Part shown: positions 53,201-61,715 of the stretch, piece by piece
Position numbering within the stretch: the stretch's first letter is position 1
Layout of the letters: each line of letters begins with the position of its first letter
Assembly (NCBI GenBank): GCA_964631345.1
Contig: CAZVWE010000001.1
Span: 310,001-374,000, forward strand
Reading direction: 5' to 3'
DNA length: 64,000 nt
From: MGBC163016 sp964631345
Lineage (GTDB): Bacteria; Actinomycetota; Coriobacteriia; Coriobacteriales; Eggerthellaceae
Notes under the pieces: generated by a model
What the model was told of the DNA's origin: nothing
Databases searched by the model: none
Seen by the model: the letters and a program-made list of their open reading frames with translations, nothing else
Translations under genes and position numbers: made by a program

Positions 53201-55846
53201 AATAGTGTCAACAGTCACGCCTTCTGCAAGCTCTATATGAAGGTCGTCTTTAAACAGAGCTTTGATATCAGAAGAGAAACTGCAGTAATCATAGAACGCA
53301 AGTTCTGAAATTGTTGTTGGTGCACCGTCAGCACGTACGAAGTTCACTGAGATTTGGTCAACGTTATACGCCTCAGGAAGTTTGACAAGTATTGTGTTGT
53401 ATGCGAGTTCCTCAGAGCCATCGCGAGTGACAACTGTGTCAAACGTAATACCGTTGTCCATCGAAAGCGTAGTCAGCTCATTGATCTTTACATATATATC
53501 TTGAATTGACGCACTGTAGTTGATTCCTAAATATGTAGTAATAGCAAACGTATCGATCTTATGCGTGCTGTTAAACGCAACTGTTGGACCGTTGTCGTAA
53601 TAAGGCGTAGTTCCCTCAGGCATTTCAAAGAACGTATCATAATTACCATCAACTACACGGCTTGAATTATCTTCCGCTCCTTCACCTGGAATGGTTACCC
53701 ACGAAATAGACTCGCTAATTGGATGGGCAGTTGCATCCTGAACTGTACGGTTAATCAAATAGTACCAAGGAACTTTGACGTTCACGTTTTCCGTAGTTGC
53801 AGATGCAGTTTTGCCTGGTTTTGACTCGCCAAACTCATTATGAGCAGTCAGGTAGAACGTATATTCAGTATTGCGCTTAAGACCAGTTACAACTGTAGAA
53901 GTCGATTCAACATCTTTTTTGCTATATGTCTCATCGCTGGCTGCCTTGTAATAAACAGTGTAGGAATCAGCGTTATCCATGGCCTTCCAGCCAACAGTGA
54001 CTTCACTATACCCTGGTGTCAACGCTGGAGCATCTGGAGCCTCAGGCGGCTCTTTGAATTCAGGCGTTGCCACTAATGTGTCAGACCAAGCGCTCGTGCG
54101 CGTTCCATTTACAGTACGTACGCGAAGCGAATATTCAGTTCCATTTTCTAGATCAGCATCGCCGAATTTTCTGATTGACAGACTTGTTCCCGATGCAGAA
54201 AGTAACTGTGATTCTTCACCAAGAGATATCTGTACCTGATATCCGGTTGCATTTTCTGCTGCAGCCCAAGAGATATCTATCTTTTTGTTAGAACTTTCAA
54301 CTTTAACGTTAGATGGTGCATGCAGTGTCGGTGGGATAACTCTATCTTCACCGTCATTTAGAAATTCAATCTTTTCAATATCAAGCTTTGAAGTGTCTGG
54401 ACCTGATGTCTTAGTAACTGTAAGACCTAGGCTATCGACATCCAGCTTCTCGCCGAAGTCAATTACTACCTGCCCAAGCTTCTCGTCATAGTGACATTCA
54501 GCTTTCGGGAAACGATCTGCCTGGTCTGTACTCTTAGTAGGTGTATCGGTTATTGGGAATGTAACTACAACCTTTTCGCCATTGTCGTTCACCACAACTT
54601 TGATTGTACCTTCAACTGGCATATTGGAAACCTTGCCATCCTCACCAGTTGGAGACTGAATAACTATTGCATTTGTGTGTGCATTGTTCGCGTCAATTGC
54701 GAACTCAACAGGATTATCCTTGCTGATGGGATACGTATTTCCATCTGGAAGATTGTTCTCACTTGGGGTAATGGTGACGATTTTGCCATCGTCTTTAAAC
54801 AGGCTATCTGCAGCTTCATCCGGATCATCAGTTCCAGTAGCTGACATACTTGTTCCATCAGATACGCTTACTTCCATCTGATTGCCATCGCGAGTAACAC
54901 GAACTTTCGACACACCCATGGATTTATTCATGGTTGAAGCAAACATTTGAATGTCGGAAAGATCAACTGTCCCATCTCCGTTGAGGTCATATACGCCACC
55001 TTTAGATTTGGTGGCTGATTCATCAGAGATTTTTTGGGCATCTTTTTCGTCAACCTTGCCATCTTCATCAAAGTCGCCATAGGGAAGAAGGCCAGTGTTG
55101 CGATTAGGATCCGATGCGTTCGATCCTCTTAATGCAGAAGACAACATGCTATCCACCAGCTTGAATGAAAGCATATCGCCTGCGGCAAATTCTAAGTCTT
55201 CATGAACATATGTGCCGTGATTCTTACTGGTAATAGTTAGCGTATATTTGCCAGGATTAATGCCTTCAATATCTGCGAAATAATCGGAATCTGACCCGGG
55301 CTTTAGGCCAAACGTTGCAGTCTTATTACCGGGGCTAAGCGTCATGGTTATATCGCTTGCCATAGCCTTAACTGCAGCTGGAGACTGAGTTGTGAAGCTT
55401 ACTGCCAAAGATGCAGTAGTCATAGCTTTTGCAGAACGTGAGCCACCAGTGAAAAACTCAATGATCATATCCAAAAATGATTTTGGTTGCTCTTCTTCGA
55501 GTTCAGGTGTTTCCTGCTCAGGCGCTTCTGTTTCCGGAAGCTCAATCGTACCAATCTCATCTGAAAGATCTATTGATGCATCTTCATCAGATGCTCCCGA
55601 ATTGGATGCTTGAGAGCTATCGCTTCCACCAGAACTGCCAGATTCCGAATCGTTGGTTACTCCAGAATCATCTGAGTCTTCGTTAAAAGCAGTCCCAGAA
55701 TCGGATTTTGCAGCCGAAAGTGCAAATGGCGTTTTAGCACCACTTGACTCTTGCTCTTTACTTGAAGGCTCTGCCGCCATTGCAGGCATGCCAAACAATG
55801 AGAAAGCGAGGGTCATCGCAGTGACGCATGCTATAAACCTTTTCAC
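50213..55846 (-). CDS. Giant secreted M60-like metalloprotease with dockerin-like, fibronectin III and discoidin-like domains
   Basis: This secreted protein has 1,877 residues. GTG at 55844-55846 follows AGGAGG and starts a signal peptide (1-24, ending GMPAMA). Domains in order: acidic disordered stretch (30-130), beta domain (about 145-235), dockerin-like pair of calcium loops (GDFDEDGKVDEKDA about 257-270; YDLNGDGTVDLSDI about 286-299), fibronectin III-like domains (about 510-595 and 605-686), discoidin-like domain (about 700-855), M60-like peptidase (about 945-1350) with HEIGH (His1249, Glu1250, His1253) and EVTNNYY (Glu1264), then a beta domain and a second discoidin-like domain. There is no C-terminal anchor. 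M60 proteins commonly cleave mucin-type glycoproteins; this target is inferred. Confidence 0.88.
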   Translation of the reverse strand: MKRFIACVTAMTLAFSLFGMPAMAAEPSSKEQESSGAKTPFALSAAKSDSGTAFNEDSDDSGVTNDSESGSSGGSDSSQASNSGASDEDASIDLSDEIGTIELPETEAPEQETPELEEEQPKSFLDMIIEFFTGGSRSAKAMTTASLAVSFTTQSPAAVKAMASDITMTLSPGNKTATFGLKPGSDSDYFADIEGINPGKYTLTITSKNHGTYVHEDLEFAAGDMLSFKLVDSMLSSALRGSNASDPNRNTGLLPYGDFDEDGKVDEKDAQKISDESATKSKGGVYDLNGDGTVDLSDIQMFASTMNKSMGVSKVRVTRDGNQMEVSVSDGTSMSATGTDDPDEAADSLFKDDGKIVTITPSENNLPDGNTYPISKDNPVEFAIDANNAHTNAIVIQSPTGEDGKVSNMPVEGTIKVVVNDNGEKVVVTFPITDTPTKSTDQADRFPKAECHYDEKLGQVVIDFGEKLDVDSLGLTVTKTSGPDTSKLDIEKIEFLNDGEDRVIPPTLHAPSNVKVESSNKKIDISWAAAENATGYQVQISLGEESQLLSASGTSLSIRKFGDADLENGTEYSLRVRTVNGTRTSAWSDTLVATPEFKEPPEAPDAPALTPGYSEVTVGWKAMDNADSYTVYYKAASDETYSKKDVESTSTVVTGLKRNTEYTFYLTAHNEFGESKPGKTASATTENVNVKVPWYYLINRTVQDATAHPISESISWVTIPGEGAEDNSSRVVDGNYDTFFEMPEGTTPYYDNGPTVAFNSTHKIDTFAITTYLGINYSASIQDIYVKINELTTLSMDNGITFDTVVTRDGSEELAYNTILVKLPEAYNVDQISVNFVRADGAPTTISELAFYDYCSFSSDIKALFKDDLHIELAEGVTVDTINELKEAVNTPDSFSETSANKAELHYNIDIYNAEIEAALSLLHAGDYDTIAIDPSIYAGDSEVNGVNAWQPLGVTVQANERIQVFVGSENGVAGEPTNLRLIATQYRGTADSYYSTIGTNLSTGMNSITIPDMGSSNEHGGALYVEYTSSEADTTYGIHVIGGSRIPVLDLHGITGETSSDIDTIRKERIATYVESLNKHVESLSSIHGSAGHKTGSILNTYNEQYCIANTTDIVTDYTMLSLPATQFKASIDELRPDTEDIIDELNRRLGASDKMMEILYQHKGLFDVDDEANADLVASYGVNNDIPRARQSIRYMQTPTGTMYASKNHIGVTWNGSKGLGLPEGVIDGGSSGRYKLGSYYDWDVLHEIGHQIMQPEYGIEEVTNNYYAQLLTNHDTNDTAGFSYSDVYDKVTSGVKAPLEDCTFATALYWQLHLAYDAGFSYKYYNTAADQMSNLVFARIDAYARNPEKAPYDLSLEGADQENAFMRLAMAATGKDNLAFFEAWGLTPDEDTIAYAANFTKETRAIQYVTDDSRRTAPTKPFTAGASVISEDALAEQNVDDPSRVDITGIGVNSSYNINDVLLFEISKKSGSSTTIVGYVGPDETTFTDYLTDSCTYSYSVCAIDKALTKSGSRTITKKNITGPATEALLAKESWTATSTMIDPKEELVPEESGSAQVCMYATPTAANSVIDDDYGTTFEGVMPEEELSEFANTAVEEKAKRTGDYPSVTIALNDVVDICGIVYTPGIHKDRAFKQLWVQTSLDGKNWQTVALKDITADMFGKSETLTVYFDRATALPGIGGTTSNTLHFQKASYVRLTEFGENDGPIAIAEIDVLTSVGDDISFLDEDSNYGIGVLNHDLTVKEETDDADAVVIPEGSLAFIGTFVGSPENSSVLLLDEDGYELTDDNGNTAKCEFVAPNLTGSEFTARASGVWICYFLPGTWENSINNLSQVYAGLYRIDSPEAQGTLVAATSMATIPYDVDSRITGIDVSL

Positions 55847-56016
55847 TTTCCATCCTCCTATTACGTGTTCCCAAGCACTTCTTCGCTCAAGTGCGTTTAA
55901 AACTTTATTCATTAAAGGCATTGCGTCTTTGATAAATGACGAAGTCCAACGATTGACCAAATCGTCGGATTCTGTCTGAAGGCACAATAGTCCCGTTAAT
56001 CCAGCTAGTCGGGTGA

Positions 56017-56043
56017 ATTATAACAACTTGGAAACATATGTTT
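56017..56043 (-). promoter_or_regulatory. Extended -10 promoter with overlapping palindrome for the M60 protease operon
   Basis: On the minus strand TGTTATAAT is an extended -10 (TATAAT at 56017-56022). The perfect 12-bp palindrome AAACATATGTTT (56032-56043) covers the -35 area, so it could be an operator. The 5' leader would be about 165 bases. The rest of the 354-bp gap between 55847 and 56200 shows no gene. Confidence 0.5.
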
Positions 56044-56200
56044 GGAGTGCCAAGTGTCCACTAACCGAAAACAACACACAATTGTCGTAATCACCATTGG
56101 CGAAGACTAGATATTGTGGCTTGAAGCAACCCAACCACAAGAAATCTTTAAGCTTACCTTGCCTACGCTTGCGTCCTTATGACATAAAAAAGGCCTGTAA

Positions 56201-56677
56201 TTAGGCAAATTTCTTACGCAAAGCATCGTTTACACAAGGCGGAACGAACTGAGAGACATCTCCACCATAGCTTGCGAGCTCACGAACGATAGACGATGAA
56301 AGATACATATATTGAGGTGGACTCATGATAAAAGCGGTTTCCAAAAACGAATCCAGCTGATGGTTTAACGCATTCATTTGGAATTCGTATTCAAAGTCAG
56401 TAATAGCGCGAAGACCTTTCACGATTACGCTTGCACCACGACTTTGTGCATAATCTACTAAAAGGCCATCAAAGCTTTCCACTCTAACGCGTTCCATGCC
56501 AACGGTTGCTTCACGTGCAAGCTCTGTTCTTTCTTCAAGCGTAAACAGCGTATTTTTAGGCGTTGACTTTGCAACCGCAACAATCACCTCATCGGTCAAA
56601 GTTGAAGCGCGCTTAATAATGTCAAGATGTCCGTTTGTGATCGGATCAAAAGTGCCAGGGGTTATGGCAAGCGTCAT
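56201..56677 (-). CDS. coaD: Phosphopantetheine adenylyltransferase
   Basis: This 158-residue nucleotidyltransferase makes dephospho-CoA from 4'-phosphopantetheine and ATP. The T/HxGH motif appears in ITPGTFDPITNGHLDII, and the ATP-loop segment YLSSSIVRELASYGGDVS is present. I set the start at the ATG at 56677, because AGGAG lies five bases before it; a nine-residue upstream extension is unlikely. It is followed by the large gap before the M60 gene. It is downstream of a small membrane protein gene. Confidence 0.95.
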   Translation of the reverse strand: MTLAITPGTFDPITNGHLDIIKRASTLTDEVIVAVAKSTPKNTLFTLEERTELAREATVGMERVRVESFDGLLVDYAQSRGASVIVKGLRAITDFEYEFQMNALNHQLDSFLETAFIMSPPQYMYLSSSIVRELASYGGDVSQFVPPCVNDALRKKFA

Positions 56678-56719
56678 ATCTTCTCCTAGAATCAGTAAAT
56701 TCAAGGAGGATATTACACC

Positions 56720-57328
56720 TTACTTATAGCCGATTAGCCGTGCTAGCTCTTCGCGGCTTGAGAACTCGATGCCTGACGCATTTACATCGCGTGCCGGAAT
56801 TACCTTGCCTTTCCAAATACGTCCACCATCTTCAAATTTAGATGAACGAACTACCCAGCGAAATTGCGGGCGAACATCTTCGTCAAAGGCCTCAACGTCG
56901 TCTTTGTATTCAAGCGAAGACAGCGTACTTGCGAGTTCGTCAAGCACCTCTTCGCCTTCACGAACAGCAACCATTCCACGCTCAGGATTGTAAAACGCGC
57001 CATCTTTAATGAAGGCCATGCGCATGCTTTCACGCCGCTTGCTTTCCACATTGAAAATCCCATAAAGAGCAAGCGCTATCATCCCTATCCAAAGAATAGC
57101 AACTGTTAAATCAAGCGGATTATCCACCCTGTTAAACCCCAAGACGTACCACATACACAATAGAAGCGCACACGCCGTAGTTGATATCGCAAAACCCGCC
57201 CAGTTTGAATAGCGTGTCATAGTTTTTGTCTGGGTTATCAAATTAGTACGATCCACCAGGCCACCCATCTCATCACAATGATGCATTCCAAGGGGAAACC
57301 CAAAATGGTGAGATTTTAAATCGTTCAC
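56720..57328 (-). CDS. Two-helix membrane protein, function unknown
   Basis: This protein, up to 202 residues, has two hydrophobic segments (about 45-62 and 73-92) and a soluble C-terminal domain (GAFYNPERGMVAVREGEEVLDELASTLSSLEY, then VRPQFRWVVRSSKFEDGGRIWKGKVIPARD). The strand pattern of the C-terminal domain suggests a PH-like or similar beta fold (weak inference). The start is a GTG with a weak ribosome site (AGG); other in-frame starts (ATG near residue 15 or 21) are possible. It ends 42 bp before coaD. Confidence 0.65.
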   Translation of the reverse strand: MNDLKSHHFGFPLGMHHCDEMGGLVDRTNLITQTKTMTRYSNWAGFAISTTACALLLCMWYVLGFNRVDNPLDLTVAILWIGMIALALYGIFNVESKRRESMRMAFIKDGAFYNPERGMVAVREGEEVLDELASTLSSLEYKDDVEAFDEDVRPQFRWVVRSSKFEDGGRIWKGKVIPARDVNASGIEFSSREELARLIGYK

Positions 57329-57573
57329 AAAGGCCTAACCAATTAAATCGTCAATTCCCCAGTCAAAATAATGCGGCATAGAATAGCATCCTTATATATG
57401 CAAGGTTGCGAAGGAATATGGTTCTATTTGTGTAGACCTTCTGTTCATTTGAACCAGATTTGACAAATCACAAAAAGCTGAGTTTTCGTTTGACGAACCT
57501 CTGCTTGGCGAATCTTCGTTTGGTGAATACGACTGATTATTTCTTCATAGATAAATGTAACAGCCCAATGTTG

Positions 57574-58683
57574 TTACAGATAACGAAAATATGCCGCACA
57601 AGCGCCTTCGCCAGAGACCATGCAAGGACCTATCGGGTTTTCCGGAGTGCAAACTTTACGGAAAAGTGGACAATCATTTGGAGTGATCGCACCTCGAAGC
57701 ACTTCGCCACATTTGCACCCCGAATGCTCCATTGGCTCTTCGACCTCTGGGTCAAATCTGCGCATAGCATCAAAGTCGGCATACTTTTCACGAATACGAT
57801 AACCGCTGCCTTCAATCTCTCCGATGCCACGCCAAATTGCAGGGCATGTTTCGAACACTTCATCGATCGCTTGGATCGCAACAGGATTCCCTTCAGGCAT
57901 GACGCCTCGCGCATAAGCAATTTCAATCTCTGCGCGACCTTCATATATCTGGCGAAGAAGCATCGCGATACCTTGAAGTACATCGTTTGGCTCAAAGCCG
58001 GTGATCACTCCCGGAATCCCATACTTTTCCGCAAGAAACTGATATGGTTTTACACCAATGATCGTGCTTACGTGTCCTGGAAGGATCAGGGCATCCAACT
58101 TCAGTTCCGGGTCATTTACGATTGCTTCAAGCGCACCAGGCATATTTTTGTGCGCCGCATACACTGTGAAATTGGTTAACCCAGCTTCACGTGCACGCAT
58201 AATTGCTCGAGCCACAAGCGGGGTTGTGGTTTCAAATCCAACGCCCACAAATACAATTTGGCGCTCAGGGTTTTCCTTGGCCATTTTTATGGCATCTAAA
58301 GGCGAATATACTATCTCGACCGAACGACCAGCAGCCTGTTCTTTCAACAAGCTTGATGTTGAACCCGGAACACGGGTCATATCTCCAAAAGTTGCAATCG
58401 TAACTTCAGGAACTCGCGCAAGCGCAATGACTTTATCTATGTCATGGTTTGACGTCACACACACTGGACAGCCAGGACCTGATGATAATCTCACATGAGT
58501 TGGCATAAGTGAACGAATTCCGTTACGCGCAATAGCTACAGTATGCGTGCCGCAAACTTCCATGAGCGTAGTTTCGCGCTTCGGATCAAATGCATGAATG
58601 GACTCAACCAGTCCCTTAGCAAGAGTGGGGTCTTTGAATTCAGCAAGCGCTGCTTCCATGTTATGTTCAACATCAAGCGCCAT
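57574..58683 (-). CDS. hypD: Hydrogenase maturation protein HypD
   Basis: This 369-residue iron-sulfur protein works with HypC to carry Fe(CN)2CO to the NiFe hydrogenase large subunit. Conserved CGTHTVAIARNGIRSLMP, SGPGCPVCVT and the C-terminal cysteine cluster (CKCGEV, NDCPLFRKVC) are visible. The ATG follows GGGGGAG. It overlaps the hypC end by eleven bases, so the two are coupled. A NiFe hydrogenase and HypA, HypB, HypE must lie elsewhere. A 245-bp gap follows before the small membrane gene; I see nothing in it. Confidence 0.96.
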   Translation of the reverse strand: MALDVEHNMEAALAEFKDPTLAKGLVESIHAFDPKRETTLMEVCGTHTVAIARNGIRSLMPTHVRLSSGPGCPVCVTSNHDIDKVIALARVPEVTIATFGDMTRVPGSTSSLLKEQAAGRSVEIVYSPLDAIKMAKENPERQIVFVGVGFETTTPLVARAIMRAREAGLTNFTVYAAHKNMPGALEAIVNDPELKLDALILPGHVSTIIGVKPYQFLAEKYGIPGVITGFEPNDVLQGIAMLLRQIYEGRAEIEIAYARGVMPEGNPVAIQAIDEVFETCPAIWRGIGEIEGSGYRIREKYADFDAMRRFDPEVEEPMEHSGCKCGEVLRGAITPNDCPLFRKVCTPENPIGPCMVSGEGACAAYFRYL

Positions 58684-58915
58684 TTAAGTTCTCCCCCGCA
58701 AGTTCTGGGAATTGTTTTATAAGGTCAATCGATTCAAGCGCATACTCTTCATCAACCACCTCAATCGCAAAGCCTGCGTGCACCAAAACGTAGTCGCCAA
58801 CCTTTGCCTGTGGGGTTAGATCAACTGAAATCTCACGAGTCACACCCAAAATATCAACCGTAGCTAAGCCATCGTCTTCGATAAGAGTCACCTTAGCAGG
58901 TATTGCCAAACACAT
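58673..58915 (-). CDS. hypC: Hydrogenase maturation chaperone HypC
   Basis: This 80-residue chaperone has the canonical MCLAIPAKV start, in which Cys2 (after Met removal) binds iron, and a beta-barrel with VGDYVLVHAGFAIEVV. It forms a complex with HypD. It precedes hypD with an eleven-base overlap. The 155-bp region back to hypF is intergenic, with a possible -10 (TATATAA) but no clear gene. Confidence 0.96.
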   Translation of the reverse strand: MCLAIPAKVTLIEDDGLATVDILGVTREISVDLTPQAKVGDYVLVHAGFAIEVVDEEYALESIDLIKQFPELAGENLNGA

Positions 58916-59070
58916 ATGTCTTCTCCCATAACTTCCGTTTCTTTTGGTGGCAATAGTACCCGATAAGCAAATGCATGCACAGAATACTTATATAGACATC
59001 CGATCATCGGCACAATACGTGTGCACCACAACCCATGCGACAAAAGCAACGCCATCTATCTAGAGTTTAC

Positions 59071-61677
59071 TCATTGACACAGTCTATGTGCGGCTACAAC
59101 CGCTTGTCCAAGAGACACGCATCCATCATTTGGCGGAAGTTCACGATTAAGAATTACGTCAAACCCTGCCCTTTGAAGAGCAGGTACTGTGTGCTCTGTC
59201 AGATAGCGGTTCATGAACACGCCGCCTGTAAGCACCACTTTATTCATACCGTAAACCCCATGGCAAAGCGTTGCAATATTCACTATTGCAGACACAAACG
59301 CATTGTGGAATCGTTTTGATATTTCAGGCGTTGGAATGCCTGCTGCCATGTCGTCAAGCAACGCACTAAACAAAGACTTCGCATCCATTAGAACAACCGA
59401 AGTATCTTCAGCAGTCGATGACTCAGTTGCTGTGTTCTTAATAATGTCAATTGGATATGCGGAATTTATTTGGTGTGCGGAATCTATTGGATATGCGGGA
59501 TCATTGCAAGTATTAGCATCCACCGCATCCGACATACAAGCTTCAAGCAAAATTGCAGCTTCACCTTCATATGTTGGATGAGTACATACACCAAGGATTG
59601 CACTTGCTGCATCGAAAAGGCGTCCAACCGAAGAACTTACCGGAGTATTCAGTCCTTGATCGATCATCTTTTCGCAAAGCGAGACCTGATCCTTACCGAG
59701 ATTTTCAAGTACCGCTTGTGCAGCTGGGTGATCGAGTAAATCAAATTCCCAGAGAACACCATAAGCCATACGCAGAGGTTCCTTTATAGCAGCAGCTCCC
59801 CCGGGCATTGGAACATACGCAAAGTTGGCAAAACGCTCAAAATCCTTAAGGTTCGATATCAAAACCTCGCCACCCCAGATATTGCCATCAACACCAAAGC
59901 CCGTGCCATCAAACGCAATGCCACAAACTGCCTGATCAATTTCACTTTCTGCCATCGCAGCCACAATATGTGCATGGTGATGCTGCACTTCAACTAAAGG
60001 CTTTGCCGGATTCTCTATGTTGGCCTTCTCATGTGCCCACTTAGAGGTTAGATACTCAGGATGCATGTCACATGCAAGCGCCTGAGCTTCAAGGTCAAAC
60101 AACCCTTCAAAACGAGCCTTCGCATCAAGCCAAGCATCAAACGTCTCAACATTTTCAACATCGCCGATATGCTGTGACACCATGGCCTCGCCTTCGCGAA
60201 GAAAACAAAATGTATTCTTCTGCTCAGGCCCTGCTGCAAAAATTGTCGGATCAGTTTGTTCAGTATCCCAATGCATACTAGGCACATGCTGAGCCTTGGG
60301 AACGGTTATTGGACTTGGCGCATACCCACGAGAACGACGGATCATCTGCAAAGCAAATTGATCATCGTCTTTGCTAGCATTCAGCGCTCCAGCGTTTTCA
60401 GAACCACTGGCTTCGCACGCTTCTTCACTATCTTGTTTGCCCTTACCAAAATCAAGCACACGAAGCACAGAGTCATCAAACCTAGTTAAAATATCGCGAT
60501 CATTTTCCAAAAAAGCATCTGCAATTCCAGATAGACGCGACTTAGCCTCATCATTTCCAATAGCAATAGGCTCATCATGCAAATTCCCACTCGTCATCAC
60601 AAGAAGCGGAATTTCATTAAGTGGAGTTTCATTCGAAGATTCGCCTTCATTTTTGGCCGCATTTGCATCTGCATCTGTATTTGCATTTTCGCGCTTTACC
60701 CAAGCTTCCTTAAAATCGTGAAGCAGAATCATCTGTACCGGAGTATATGGAAGCATCACGCCTAGTTCAGCTAAGCCATCAGCCAAGCCTTTTGCAAACT
60801 TCGCGTCAGTTCGCTTTTGCAGAAGAACTATCGGGCGAGCCACACCTGAAAGAACTTTTGCCTCCGCATCGTTTACATTGCAAATTTCTCGCACATCATC
60901 AAGACTTGCCGCCATAACTGCAAACGGCTTCCCATCGCGACCTTTACGTTTGCGCAACCGCAAAACCGCCGCCTCATCGTTTGCATTGCACGCGAGGTGG
61001 TAACCACCAAGTCCTTTAATAGCGATGATTTCTCCATCAAGTAAAGCCTCAACTGTTTTTGCAAACGCTTCATCTGAAGACTCAACCGCTGTTCCATCTG
61101 GGCGCACGAAAGCCACCCTAGGCCCGCAGTCAAAGCAGGCATTCGGCTGCGCATGAAAGCGCCTATCTGCTGGATCGTCGTATTCATGTTGGCACGCATC
61201 GCACATCTCAAAATCACGCATAGCCGTGTTTGCGCGATCATATGGCAATTTATCTATGATCGTAAACCTAGGGCCGCAGTTCGTACAATTGATAAAAGGG
61301 TATCTATACCTGCGGTTTTCTGGATCAAACAACTCACGTTCGCAATCAGCACAGATAGCAAGATCGGGAGACACCGACGTGATCTCATCAGTGTCCGCAT
61401 CATCTGAAAATCGAATCTCAAAACTATCGAAAGGCTCAAGCGGAGCCTCATGCATTTCAATTTCCGTCACATGCGATGCAGCCGGTGCTTCATCTGTTAG
61501 CGCCATAACGAATTCATCTAAAAGATTCGATTCACCTTCCGCATGAATATGCACGCCATCGATTGAATTCATTACCCAACCATCAATCAGGTAACGTTTT
61601 GCCATACGATAAACAAACGGCCTAAACCCAACTCCCTGGACAGTGCCTTTAACCCAGATGTCGAGTGCCTCTTTCAT
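59071..61677 (-). CDS. hypF: Carbamoyltransferase HypF (hydrogenase maturation) with insertions
   Basis: This 868-residue protein makes the cyanide ligand precursor, thiocyanate on HypE. Acylphosphatase domain (1-90: KGTVQGVGFRPFVYRMA), two zinc fingers (CADCERELF, CTNCGPRF, CDACQHEY, CFDCGP), a YrdC-like domain and the Kae1-like carbamoyltransferase (VEVQHHHAHIVAAMA) are in order. It is about 100 residues longer than usual: three hydrophilic insertions are seen (near 325, 430 and 760), the last with internal repeat YPIDSAHQINSAYPID. The hydrophilic insertions are at loop positions, so function should be kept. It lies upstream of hypC on the same strand. Confidence 0.93.
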   Translation of the reverse strand: MKEALDIWVKGTVQGVGFRPFVYRMAKRYLIDGWVMNSIDGVHIHAEGESNLLDEFVMALTDEAPAASHVTEIEMHEAPLEPFDSFEIRFSDDADTDEITSVSPDLAICADCERELFDPENRRYRYPFINCTNCGPRFTIIDKLPYDRANTAMRDFEMCDACQHEYDDPADRRFHAQPNACFDCGPRVAFVRPDGTAVESSDEAFAKTVEALLDGEIIAIKGLGGYHLACNANDEAAVLRLRKRKGRDGKPFAVMAASLDDVREICNVNDAEAKVLSGVARPIVLLQKRTDAKFAKGLADGLAELGVMLPYTPVQMILLHDFKEAWVKRENANTDADANAAKNEGESSNETPLNEIPLLVMTSGNLHDEPIAIGNDEAKSRLSGIADAFLENDRDILTRFDDSVLRVLDFGKGKQDSEEACEASGSENAGALNASKDDDQFALQMIRRSRGYAPSPITVPKAQHVPSMHWDTEQTDPTIFAAGPEQKNTFCFLREGEAMVSQHIGDVENVETFDAWLDAKARFEGLFDLEAQALACDMHPEYLTSKWAHEKANIENPAKPLVEVQHHHAHIVAAMAESEIDQAVCGIAFDGTGFGVDGNIWGGEVLISNLKDFERFANFAYVPMPGGAAAIKEPLRMAYGVLWEFDLLDHPAAQAVLENLGKDQVSLCEKMIDQGLNTPVSSSVGRLFDAASAILGVCTHPTYEGEAAILLEACMSDAVDANTCNDPAYPIDSAHQINSAYPIDIIKNTATESSTAEDTSVVLMDAKSLFSALLDDMAAGIPTPEISKRFHNAFVSAIVNIATLCHGVYGMNKVVLTGGVFMNRYLTEHTVPALQRAGFDVILNRELPPNDGCVSLGQAVVAAHRLCQ

Positions 61678-61715
61678 TAGAGTGCCTCTTTCCTGAAACT
61701 ATTCAGAATCACATA

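Noticed and set aside
57460..58179. 239-residue plus-strand frame over hypD
   Set aside because: It is antisense to hypD, which has all diagnostic motifs; the composition is that of a shadow frame.
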